Of a stretch of DNA of 64,000 bases, positions 45,650-53,471 are shown one piece after another. Each line of letters starts with the position of its first letter. Position 1 is the stretch's first letter. Source of the DNA: Pseudomonas alliivorans (lineage in GTDB: Bacteria; Pseudomonadota; Gammaproteobacteria; Pseudomonadales; Pseudomonadaceae); NCBI RefSeq assembly GCF_017826695.1, contig NZ_JAFFZW010000002.1:868001-932000 (forward strand). The letters are read 5' to 3'. Position numbers and translations under genes: made by a program. The notes under the pieces are model-generated. The model saw only the letters and a program-made list of their open reading frames with translations. It made no database searches and was not told where the DNA came from.

Positions 45650-46735
45650 ATGAGCGAAAAAACCGAAGAACCCACCCAGAAAAAGCTCGACGACGCGCGC
45701 AAGAAGGGTCAGGTCGGGCAAAGTCAGGATGTACCCAAGCTGTTCATTTTTGCCGCGCTGATTGAGATGATTCTGGGTCTGGTGGACGGCGGCATGTCGC
45801 GCCTCAAGGCCTTGATCGCACTGCCCTTGACCGAACTGGACCGGCCGTTCAACGCGGCGCTTGGCGAAGTGCTGACCAAGGCGGGCTGGGAGCTGTTGCT
45901 GTTCATGTTGCCCGTGCTGGGGATTGCCGCCGCCATGCGGCTGGCGGGTGGCTGGGTGCAGTTCGGTCCGCTGTTCGCGACCGACTCCCTGAAGCTGGAT
46001 TTCGAGCGCCTGAACCCGATCAACCAGTTCAAGCAGATGTTTTCTTCACGGCAGTTGTTCAACCTGTTCAACAGCCTGTGCAAGGCGGTCATGATCACCT
46101 GCGTGCTCTACGTGCTGCTGCCTCCGGCGCTGGGTGACCTGATCGGTCTGGCGCGCACCGATCTGGACAGTTACTGGATGGCGCTGGTCGAGCTGTTCAC
46201 TCACCTGTCACGAACCTGCCTGGGGTTGCTGCTGGTGCTGGCAGCGCTGGACTTTGCGCTGCAGAAATACTTCTTCGTCAAAGGCCAGCGAATGAGCCAC
46301 GAGGACATCCGCAAGGAATACAAAGAGTCCGAAGGCGACCCGCACATGAAGTCCCATCGCAAGGCGCTGGCCCGGGAAATCACCGATCAGCCCGGCAGTG
46401 CGGCACCGGCCAGGGCACCGGTGGAGGACGCCGACATGTTGCTGGTCAACCCGACGCATTTTGCCGTGGCCCTGTTCTATCGTCCGGATCAGACGCCACT
46501 GCCGCGCATCATCTGCAAAGGCCGTGATGCCGAAGCCCGGGAACTGATCGAGCGCGCCCGCGAGGCAGGTGTGCCGGTGGTGCGTTTTGTCTGGCTGGCG
46601 CGAACGCTGTACCGCGAGAACGTCGGCCAGTTCATCCCGCGCGCCACCCTGCAGGCAGTGGCCCAGGTGTATCGCCTGCTGCGGGAAATGGACGAGCAAC
46701 TCAAGGGCGATGTGATAGAAATGCCGCATTACTGA
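45650..46735 (+). CDS. hrcU: HrcU, autocleaving substrate-switch protein (SctU/FlhB)
   Basis: The 361-residue protein starts with the family signature SEKTEEPTQKKLDDARKKGQ. It has four transmembrane segments and a cytoplasmic domain with the NPTH autocleavage site at residues 267-270. It is the last gene of the hrpJ operon; the avrE hrp box begins seven bases after its stop. Confidence 0.95.
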   Translation: MSEKTEEPTQKKLDDARKKGQVGQSQDVPKLFIFAALIEMILGLVDGGMSRLKALIALPLTELDRPFNAALGEVLTKAGWELLLFMLPVLGIAAAMRLAGGWVQFGPLFATDSLKLDFERLNPINQFKQMFSSRQLFNLFNSLCKAVMITCVLYVLLPPALGDLIGLARTDLDSYWMALVELFTHLSRTCLGLLLVLAALDFALQKYFFVKGQRMSHEDIRKEYKESEGDPHMKSHRKALAREITDQPGSAAPARAPVEDADMLLVNPTHFAVALFYRPDQTPLPRIICKGRDAEARELIERAREAGVPVVRFVWLARTLYRENVGQFIPRATLQAVAQVYRLLREMDEQLKGDVIEMPHY

Positions 46736-46741
46736 GGGCGC

Positions 46742-46769
46742 GGAACCAGTTCGGCGCGCACTCCACTCA
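46742..46769 (+). promoter_or_regulatory. hrp box of avrE
   Basis: GGAACC, 15 bases, then CCACTCA, 80 bases before the avrE ATG. Confidence 0.92.
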
Positions 46770-46849
46770 GGGCAAAGGAATCCTTCCTTTTACAGCCCGG
46801 ACATCCATCGCGAGGTTGTCCTGGCCAGCCATGACATTGGAGAACCTCA

Positions 46850-49800
46850 ATGCTTCCAATCAACAACGCGCCCGTGACCGGACAGGTTCATGGCGCAACC
46901 TCCCAGGGTCACAATCCACACGGGCTGGAGCAGCGCCCCGAGCCGCCGACCCAGCGCGCCTCGGTGTCTGTCGTTCAGTTGGGCAAGCAACCGGTACAAG
47001 TCCCGGTGACGCAGCACCTCGATACCCCCCCGCGCACCTTAGGCTCGACACCCGGCGCTTCGACGTCGGCTACTGCGCCGGAGCAGGTCGCACCGACACT
47101 GGATGCCGACGATATCGCTCATGTCAGCTCGGCTCGACGCCAGCCCGGTACCCGTTCGTCCTCCACGGCCAGCGAGCGTCCGACAACGGCGCTGCAACGG
47201 GAACTGTCGTTCAAGGACTGGCTGCCCGGGCAGGAAAATACGCCAGCGCGGGCCGACCATCAGTCCAGCCCGCCTCGATCGGGCGGCAGTACGCCCGCAC
47301 CGATACAAGGCCGTGCTTCGACTGGCACGCAAGACGCGTCTCCACAACCTCAGTTGACGCGCAGTGCCGCCGGCAACGCCGGGACCTTCCGGATGGAGAA
47401 CGGCAACCTCGAGCGCAACACACCCGCTGTCAACCTCATATCTCTGGACGCCAAAGGCCGACCAGACTTCGATCATTTCATTCCCTCAGCGCTGGGTAAC
47501 CTGCTCAAGGACCGGCTGGCCCAGCCGGGAAGGAGCTATCTGGCCAAGAATTCGGAAAGTAACTGTGATCAAGTGCTGCTCGAGCCCAAAGGGCATCTCG
47601 TGCAGATAGCCCAGACCGACACCGCTCTGGCGCTGCTTCGCAGCAGCAAACCACTGAGTGTTCCCCCTGGCAGCAAACCCAACAGCCTGGAACTGCAACG
47701 CGAAGACCATTCGGTAAACATTGCCGGCCGCGACAGCGGCGTTCAGTCACTGCCGGACAAGGCCCATATCGCTCATCTGAGCGGTGCCCATCTGGACAGC
47801 AGCGGAAAGCATCTGCGGCTGCAGGACGAGAAGCTCTACGAACTGCACCCGGCAACCGCGACCTGGTCCCCCAGCGAAGACAGCAAGGAGACCACGTTCA
47901 GCCACCTTGCAACCCAGGGCGATGGCAAGGTTTATGGCCGGACGGGCGATACGCTGGTCAACCTGTCCAGCACCGAAAAAAACAAGCCGGAAATGAAGCT
48001 TGAAGGGCTGACGGCACACTCGGTCTCTCCGGACGGCACCGTGGCCATGCTCGCGGGCAAGGACACCCAGACCCTGCAGCTGGGCGAAATGGGCAAGGTG
48101 CCCGACATGCACCTGACGCTCGAACTCAATGACGGCAAATCCGAAGCCAAACATGTCGGCCTGACCCGTGACCGCCTGTTCGTCGCCGACGCCGAAGGCC
48201 AACTCTACAGCGCTGCGCGAAAGGACCTGAAAAGCGAAGACGGCATCCTGCACCTGCAACCCGAGAAACACTATCAGCCTGAAGACTCGCCACTGGGCAA
48301 GCGCCAGCAGGTCACCGGCTTTTTGAGCGGTGAAAACGGTCAGTTGCACGCGTTGATCAAGAACGATATCGGCGACACCCACAGCCACACCCTCGACGAA
48401 GCGAATTCCAGCCTGCGCAGCGGCTGGAACATGACGGATGTGGTGGTCGTCGAGAACAGGCGCGGCCTGCCCGAAGGCAAGGTGCCAACGCCGGAAAACA
48501 CCTTCGACCTGGACCGCAACGGCCGGGTAGGCGTGGTGGACAACCGTGTGCAGAAATGGGATGCAACCACGGAAGGCTGGAAGGACACCGGCGTCAAGGG
48601 CATCGATCAGTTGCAGCGTGGCGCCAACAGCAGCGCTTACGTTCTCAAGGACGGCAAGATCTCCGAACTCAAGGTCAGCCCCGAATACACCAAGACTTCG
48701 TTGAGCGGCACTCACAACCTCAACCAGCCGACCCGCTCGACCAAGGTTGAAATGGGCGATGCCATCGAAGGCCTCGATGACCGCGTCATCAAAGCCTTTG
48801 CCATGCTCAACGACAAACAGTTTGCCGCCGTCGATGATCAAGGCCGCCTGACGGCCCATCACAAGACTGGCGAGCCGACCGAGCTGAGCCGCAAGGATCT
48901 GTCCGGCGAAGTCGCCTCGCTGACCCTGGACGAGAATCACAACCTGCACGCCACAACCACCGCGGGCGAGTTGTACTTCATGGCCAAGGACGACTGGCAG
49001 GCACCGGAATCGGCCCCCAAGCCTGACGCCAAATGGCAGAAAATCGATACGCCCGGCAATCGCCCGGTGGACAGTATCCGCAAGGAGGACAACAACACCG
49101 TCAGTGTGAAACTGAAGGATGGGGCGCCTGACGAGGGCTCCTTCGCCCTCAAGGACAAGAAGTTCCAGCCGATGGAGCCGCGCAAGGAGCCGGAGAACGG
49201 TTTGAACAACCTGTTCGGGCGACTGGATGATGGCTCGAAAAACGTCAAGATTTTCGGAACCGGCAACACGTTGAAAATCAGCAGCACCCTGGCGGGTCGC
49301 AGTGACACCTCGCTCAGTCACAAGTCGAGCGTACGAGAGTTCATTCCGGCTCACATTGTGAAGCCCGACCTGAGTATTCCTCGACCGATCATGAACGGCT
49401 TCTACCACATCCAACATCGGATCAAGGGCCGCGAAGGACTCCAGGAGGTGTATCAGGCAGAGGCACCTGTGTTCAAGGAACTGACCGAGATCAAGAATTC
49501 GTCGAGCCCCGCGCCTCAGCCTGGTCAGACCTTGAAGGAGCGTATCTCCCGCCTGGATCTGGGCCCGGAAGGCAAACAGCTGGTCGAGGATATGGAAAAG
49601 CTGCGTGATGATCTGGAAAACCACAGCCACGGAGTGGTCCAGCAACTGGGTCAGAAGACAGGCGTGCTCAACCTGCACGGCGAATTCATCAAACCCGAGC
49701 GCAAGCCGACAGAAGCCCAGATCGCAAAAGCGGCACACGCCAAGCCGGTCAAGAATGACCTGGCCGCCGATGTACAGGGCGCATTGAGCAAGGTTGCACC

Positions 49801-52015
49801 CTCCTCCGAAAACCCGGCCGGCGTCCTGCTCAAACGCCTCAATGACAACGGCATGAAGCTCAAGCACCTGGACGGCGATACGTCTCCCGATCACCGGCGC
49901 AGTCAGAGTGACAAGCTCGCCTTGAGCAAGGCACGTCTGGCGCTGGATGTGGTGACGCTGGACAAGGTAGGCAAGCTGATCGACAAGGCCGAGACGCGCA
50001 ATCCTGAAGTGGATAACGCCACCCATTTGAAAGCGCTCAAGACCGAGCTGAACGCAATCAACAAGCAGTACAACGACAACCCCGTCAAGGTCGTGACCGA
50101 AATGGGGTTCAGCGGGCACAAGCAGCTGGAAGACGGCTACGACAGCATCAAGTCGTTTCTCAACGGCTTCAAGGACCCGACTCACGCCACCAGTGTGAAC
50201 ATGCGCGCGGCGATGGGTGCGACGAGCCAGGCGGATCTGGCCGACAAAATGAAAAGCGCGCTCAAACACCTTGAGCACCCTGACGATGAAATTGCCATGT
50301 CACGCAGCTATGGCGTCACTGCGACGACCCCGTTCATCAGCCTGGCCAATATGGGTGCAGGCCCCTGGCCCAGCGCTTCGCTCGGCGTGGCACGCAACTA
50401 CGCGTTCAATGCCGAGCGCGGTGACAAGGGCGTGACGGTCTACATGTTCCACGAAGGCGGTGTCAGCGGCAGCGCGGGCCTGGGCGGCGGTCAGAGACTG
50501 GTGCCCAACTTCGGTGAGTACAACATCAATGATCAACGGGGCTTTGTGGCCCTTCGCCTTGGCGGCGACGGCACGTTACAGGGGACCGGCATGTCGCGCA
50601 GCGGCACAGCCTTCACCGTGCCTGACGAAAAAATCGACCAGTTTGTCGACGATCTGTTTGGCGGCAAGGTCAATGCGCTGGACGTACTCAAGAACGGCAC
50701 GGCTCACGAAGCGCACTCGATGAAGCGCTTCAATGCAGATGCAACCGGTGGCGTGGGTGTTGAGCTTCGCGTCGAGCTGGGGCTGAGCGATCCCAATGAA
50801 AAAGAGTGGACTGCGGGCGCCCGGGCAGGCATCGGTGCCAACATCAACCTTAACCTGGCCACGTTTACCAAATACTCGGCGACCCAGGAAAATGACAAGG
50901 GCCTGCTGGACGAAAAATCCAATAACCGGGTACGCCTTGCCAACTCGGCCGGTGTCACCGCCTACGCACGTGCGCAGATCAACCTTGGCCACACCGATCA
51001 GACCGCTGCAGCGCAGCCGGCAACGACCACCCAGCCTTCAGCTGCAGCCCCGACGCCTGCTGCAGTGGCACAGCCGGGCGCGCAGGCCTCCGCATTCGGC
51101 CCCAACGCGACGGTCACTGCCTCAATCGATTCCAGAACCACCAAACGCACCAAGTTCCAGACCAAGGAAGGGGTGGCCATGACCACTGCGGAACTGACGA
51201 AGCTGAGCAAACAGCTGGACGGCGCGTTCAAGGACAAGCCAACGCAAAAAGAGCTGACGCGACTGGCGGACGCGAAACAACCCGAGTACGCAGACAAAAC
51301 GCCGAAAGAGAAAATCCAGGCACACCTGGATGGGCTCAACACGCTTTTCAAGGAACGCCCTTCGAATAACAGCGCGCAAAAAGCTGCGCTGCTGGCCCTG
51401 AGCCGTGCAACGACCAAACACGATTCGGCTATCGATAAACATTCGGTGCTCGATAACGCCCGTCATGAAAGCAACTACACCAACCTTTCGCGTCTGGATG
51501 AGCAAAGTGTCGCCTCGAAAATCATGAGCATGCTGGGCAGTCTGCACTCTCCGAGCAACGCCGAGAACATTGCCCAACTGATTGCCGAGGAGCCCAACCT
51601 GAAGTCATTGATCGGCCAGATGAAAGCCAGCCCCGGCACCATGGCACGGGTTCGTCTGGAGCCCAAGGACGAGATGATGCAGAAAGTCGACCAAGGCACC
51701 CGCGACGGCAGCATCACCCAAAAGGAAATCATCGGCATGCTCAATGACCGTGACAACCTGCGGATCAAGGCCATCACGGTGTTCAAGCTGGCGGGTCAGT
51801 CCGACGGTTTCACGACCCCGACGCCTCTGCTGAGCGCCAGCAGCTCGGCGGCAGTCAACGTCAACAAGACGCTGGCCAAGATCAACTTCAACTACGGGGA
51901 AGATCAGAACAGGCCGAGCAGCTTCAGCGTGGACGGTGAGATGTCTCGCCCGACCAAAGAGGTTATCGCCACGGCGCAGGCCTTGAAAAAGGACGGGATG
52001 GAATTCAGGGCCTGA
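46850..52015 (+). CDS. avrE: AvrE-family type III effector (AvrE/DspE/WtsE)
   Basis: The 1721-residue protein starts at ATG 46850, with GGAG seven bases before it. The N-terminal 180 residues are disordered, rich in Ser, Thr, Pro and Gln, as expected for a secretion signal. Beta-propeller-like repeats (about residues 200-850) and a mostly helical second half follow. Two WxxxE motifs are seen, at Trp339 (WSPSE) and Trp716 (WQAPE). The family acts in the plant cell membrane, promoting water soaking and suppressing defence. The end GMEFRA follows a short Lys-Lys-Asp stretch. It has its own hrp box and terminator. Confidence 0.93.
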   Translation: MLPINNAPVTGQVHGATSQGHNPHGLEQRPEPPTQRASVSVVQLGKQPVQVPVTQHLDTPPRTLGSTPGASTSATAPEQVAPTLDADDIAHVSSARRQPGTRSSSTASERPTTALQRELSFKDWLPGQENTPARADHQSSPPRSGGSTPAPIQGRASTGTQDASPQPQLTRSAAGNAGTFRMENGNLERNTPAVNLISLDAKGRPDFDHFIPSALGNLLKDRLAQPGRSYLAKNSESNCDQVLLEPKGHLVQIAQTDTALALLRSSKPLSVPPGSKPNSLELQREDHSVNIAGRDSGVQSLPDKAHIAHLSGAHLDSSGKHLRLQDEKLYELHPATATWSPSEDSKETTFSHLATQGDGKVYGRTGDTLVNLSSTEKNKPEMKLEGLTAHSVSPDGTVAMLAGKDTQTLQLGEMGKVPDMHLTLELNDGKSEAKHVGLTRDRLFVADAEGQLYSAARKDLKSEDGILHLQPEKHYQPEDSPLGKRQQVTGFLSGENGQLHALIKNDIGDTHSHTLDEANSSLRSGWNMTDVVVVENRRGLPEGKVPTPENTFDLDRNGRVGVVDNRVQKWDATTEGWKDTGVKGIDQLQRGANSSAYVLKDGKISELKVSPEYTKTSLSGTHNLNQPTRSTKVEMGDAIEGLDDRVIKAFAMLNDKQFAAVDDQGRLTAHHKTGEPTELSRKDLSGEVASLTLDENHNLHATTTAGELYFMAKDDWQAPESAPKPDAKWQKIDTPGNRPVDSIRKEDNNTVSVKLKDGAPDEGSFALKDKKFQPMEPRKEPENGLNNLFGRLDDGSKNVKIFGTGNTLKISSTLAGRSDTSLSHKSSVREFIPAHIVKPDLSIPRPIMNGFYHIQHRIKGREGLQEVYQAEAPVFKELTEIKNSSSPAPQPGQTLKERISRLDLGPEGKQLVEDMEKLRDDLENHSHGVVQQLGQKTGVLNLHGEFIKPERKPTEAQIAKAAHAKPVKNDLAADVQGALSKVAPSSENPAGVLLKRLNDNGMKLKHLDGDTSPDHRRSQSDKLALSKARLALDVVTLDKVGKLIDKAETRNPEVDNATHLKALKTELNAINKQYNDNPVKVVTEMGFSGHKQLEDGYDSIKSFLNGFKDPTHATSVNMRAAMGATSQADLADKMKSALKHLEHPDDEIAMSRSYGVTATTPFISLANMGAGPWPSASLGVARNYAFNAERGDKGVTVYMFHEGGVSGSAGLGGGQRLVPNFGEYNINDQRGFVALRLGGDGTLQGTGMSRSGTAFTVPDEKIDQFVDDLFGGKVNALDVLKNGTAHEAHSMKRFNADATGGVGVELRVELGLSDPNEKEWTAGARAGIGANINLNLATFTKYSATQENDKGLLDEKSNNRVRLANSAGVTAYARAQINLGHTDQTAAAQPATTTQPSAAAPTPAAVAQPGAQASAFGPNATVTASIDSRTTKRTKFQTKEGVAMTTAELTKLSKQLDGAFKDKPTQKELTRLADAKQPEYADKTPKEKIQAHLDGLNTLFKERPSNNSAQKAALLALSRATTKHDSAIDKHSVLDNARHESNYTNLSRLDEQSVASKIMSMLGSLHSPSNAENIAQLIAEEPNLKSLIGQMKASPGTMARVRLEPKDEMMQKVDQGTRDGSITQKEIIGMLNDRDNLRIKAITVFKLAGQSDGFTTPTPLLSASSSAAVNVNKTLAKINFNYGEDQNRPSSFSVDGEMSRPTKEVIATAQALKKDGMEFRA

Positions 52016-52051
52016 CGCGCCTGGGTGTCAGTCAAACGTCTGTTGAACACC

Positions 52052-52090
52052 CTCGTGGTGCAGTCCTGACTGCACCACGAGCTCTCTTTT
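52052..52090 (+). terminator. Strong terminator after avrE
   Basis: A perfect 14-bp inverted repeat (starting CTCGTGGTGCAGT) with loop CCTG is followed by CTCTCTTTT. It lies between avrE and the hydroxylase gene, ending 23 bases before the latter's ATG. Confidence 0.85.
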
Positions 52091-52112
52091 GCGTTCTCAA
52101 GGAATACCGAAA

Positions 52113-52730
52113 ATGATCACGGCCTTTTATTCGCTCGACGACTTTCCCGCACTCGCCCATCTGGTTGCCAATTGCTCCGTGATCCAGCAAGAGGTCGCCG
52201 CCATGGACGCGCCGCTGCTCGACATCGATCGTACCGACAAGTCCCATCAGCAGGTTCATACCGAAATCAGCGAACACCTGCGGCAAGGGGGTGATTACGG
52301 CTGGCTCAAAGGCTGGGGCGCCGCAGGCGGCAACAGCGACTGGACCCAGTACGCACTGCTGTTCCGGGACACGCCTATCGGTCCGGCCCAGGCGGCCCTG
52401 CCGCGCACCCTGGCCCTGTTCGCACCGCTCAAGGGCATCAAGGTGCTGGCGCTGGCGCGCCTGGCTCCGCACACCCTGTTGAGTATTCATCGCCACCCGG
52501 AACTGACCGACGAAGGCCTGCTGCAGATGCACATCACCCTGAGTGCTGCGGACGAAGCGAACTTCTCGTACCTGAATGTGGCAGGCGAGTTCTATCACCA
52601 GCAACCGGGAACAGGCGCGATCTTCGACGGCGCGCTGGATCACTTCGCGGTCAACGCAACGCCGGTCCCCAGAACGATCATCTACATGGAGTTCGAAAAA
52701 GAGCGCTTCATGAAGCCCGCCACCCACTGA
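52113..52730 (+). CDS. Aspartyl/asparaginyl beta-hydroxylase-like 2-oxoglutarate oxygenase
   Basis: The protein has 205 residues from ATG 52113 after AAGGAA. The C-terminal double-stranded helix shows the Asp/Asn hydroxylase pattern: SIHRHPE (His126/His128), LLQMHITL (His140), IFDGALDHFAVNAT (His177) and PRTIIYMEF (Arg187, expected to bind 2-oxoglutarate). These enzymes hydroxylate Asp, Asn or small-molecule side chains using Fe(II). No hrp box or signal peptide is seen. It lies between avrE and the hrpW unit, behind the avrE terminator, so its expression depends on read-through or an unseen promoter. Whether it is an effector or a bacterial enzyme is unknown. Confidence 0.72.
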   Translation: MITAFYSLDDFPALAHLVANCSVIQQEVAAMDAPLLDIDRTDKSHQQVHTEISEHLRQGGDYGWLKGWGAAGGNSDWTQYALLFRDTPIGPAQAALPRTLALFAPLKGIKVLALARLAPHTLLSIHRHPELTDEGLLQMHITLSAADEANFSYLNVAGEFYHQQPGTGAIFDGALDHFAVNATPVPRTIIYMEFEKERFMKPATH

Positions 52731-52749
52731 CACTTCCCGCCCGGCACCG

Positions 52750-52785
52750 ACGGCTGTCTGACGACAGCCGTTTCTCCCTCTGTTT
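52750..52785 (+). terminator. Terminator after the hydroxylase gene
   Basis: The stem ACGGCTGTC / GACAGCCGT with a four-base loop is followed by TTCTCCCTCTGTTTT. Confidence 0.8.
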
Positions 52786-53067
52786 TCGTGAGCGGACTTC
52801 TCCGCGCTTATCAGACACTCCGTGATCTTCTGAAACTGCACGCCAGCGCCTGTCTGCCCGCAGGGCGTGGGCGCTCTCGCAGGCCACCAAGGTAGAGATG
52901 GGCAGCGCGGCAGCCCCAGGTTGCATCCGATACACCGCGTGTGCGGGCTTTGCTGCCGGTCCCCGGCAGATCGCCGGCAAGCCGCCTCCCACCGTCCTGC
53001 GTTCGCTGGGCGACAGCGCTACTGGCGGATTCCGGCCAGAAGCCAATTCGACAAAACCCACCCATAA
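52786..53067. repeat. Intergenic stretch with REP-like sequence (52971-52996)
   Basis: No supported gene lies between the two convergent units. The segment TCGCCGGCAAGCCGCCTCCC at 52971-52990, and the six bases after it, repeats the element at 15013-15038 with three differences. The rest has no recognised feature. Confidence 0.45.
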
Positions 53068-53100
53068 AAAAACGGGCTCACAGGAGCCCGTTTTGTTTTC
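53068..53100. terminator. Bidirectional terminator downstream of the hrpW unit
   Basis: ACGGGCTC / GAGCCCGT with a four-base loop is flanked by a run of A on the left and TTTTGTTTT on the right. It ends the minus-strand hrpW transcript 14 bases after the 118-residue gene and insulates the hydroxylase unit. Confidence 0.88.
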
Positions 53101-53113
53101 CACGATCAGCGCT

Positions 53114-53470
53114 TCAATGCACGTTCGGTTTGCCACCCGCCGCTTCAAGCAGACGGTCTGCCATCAGGCGTACGATCCAGAACGCTGTCAGCGCCGCATC
53201 GCCCTGCAGTTCGCCCTGGCCTGCATCACGCTTGAAGCCCGGTTCAAGGCTGTCGACGTAATGATCCAGACTGAAGCGATCGCCCACCTGAGTGGCCGGC
53301 TTTTCCAGGGTGTCGCGCATCCGGTCGGTAACCAGCGCGATAGCTTTCTCGAAGGCCTGGCGCTGTGCCGGAGACAGATAGCCCCCGGCACGCACCAGCG
53401 CTGCCCAGGAGCGTTCTTCAGGGGTGTCCTGCGCCTCTTGCAGCGGTTGCGGTTGTCGCGTGACCGTCAT
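53114..53470 (-). CDS. Unknown 118-residue protein coupled to hrpW
   Basis: Not recognised. ATG 53470 follows the hrpW stop by a single base, so it is translated from the hrpW message and controlled by its hrp box. The protein is predicted mainly helical. It has a Gln/Pro/Glu N-terminus, then YLSPAQRQAFEKAIALVTDRM, a middle with SLDHYVDSLEPGF, and a final amphipathic helix ALTAFWIVRLMADRLLEAA. Size suggests a chaperone, an accessory factor for HrpW, or a small effector. No cysteine, signal peptide or membrane segment is present. Confidence 0.7.
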   Translation of the reverse strand: MTVTRQPQPLQEAQDTPEERSWAALVRAGGYLSPAQRQAFEKAIALVTDRMRDTLEKPATQVGDRFSLDHYVDSLEPGFKRDAGQGELQGDAALTAFWIVRLMADRLLEAAGGKPNVH

Positions 53471-53471
53471 C

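Noticed and set aside
46816..47499. Alternative 227-codon frame overlapping the avrE 5' end
   Set aside because: Arg-, Ala- and Gly-rich composition typical of a shifted frame; avrE has the ribosome site, hrp box spacing and family match.
47747..50278. 843-codon open frame antisense to avrE
   Set aside because: It is wholly inside the sense frame of the AvrE-family effector, has no ribosome site, and its protein is rich in His, Gln and Val in the way typical of the reverse complement of GC-rich genes.
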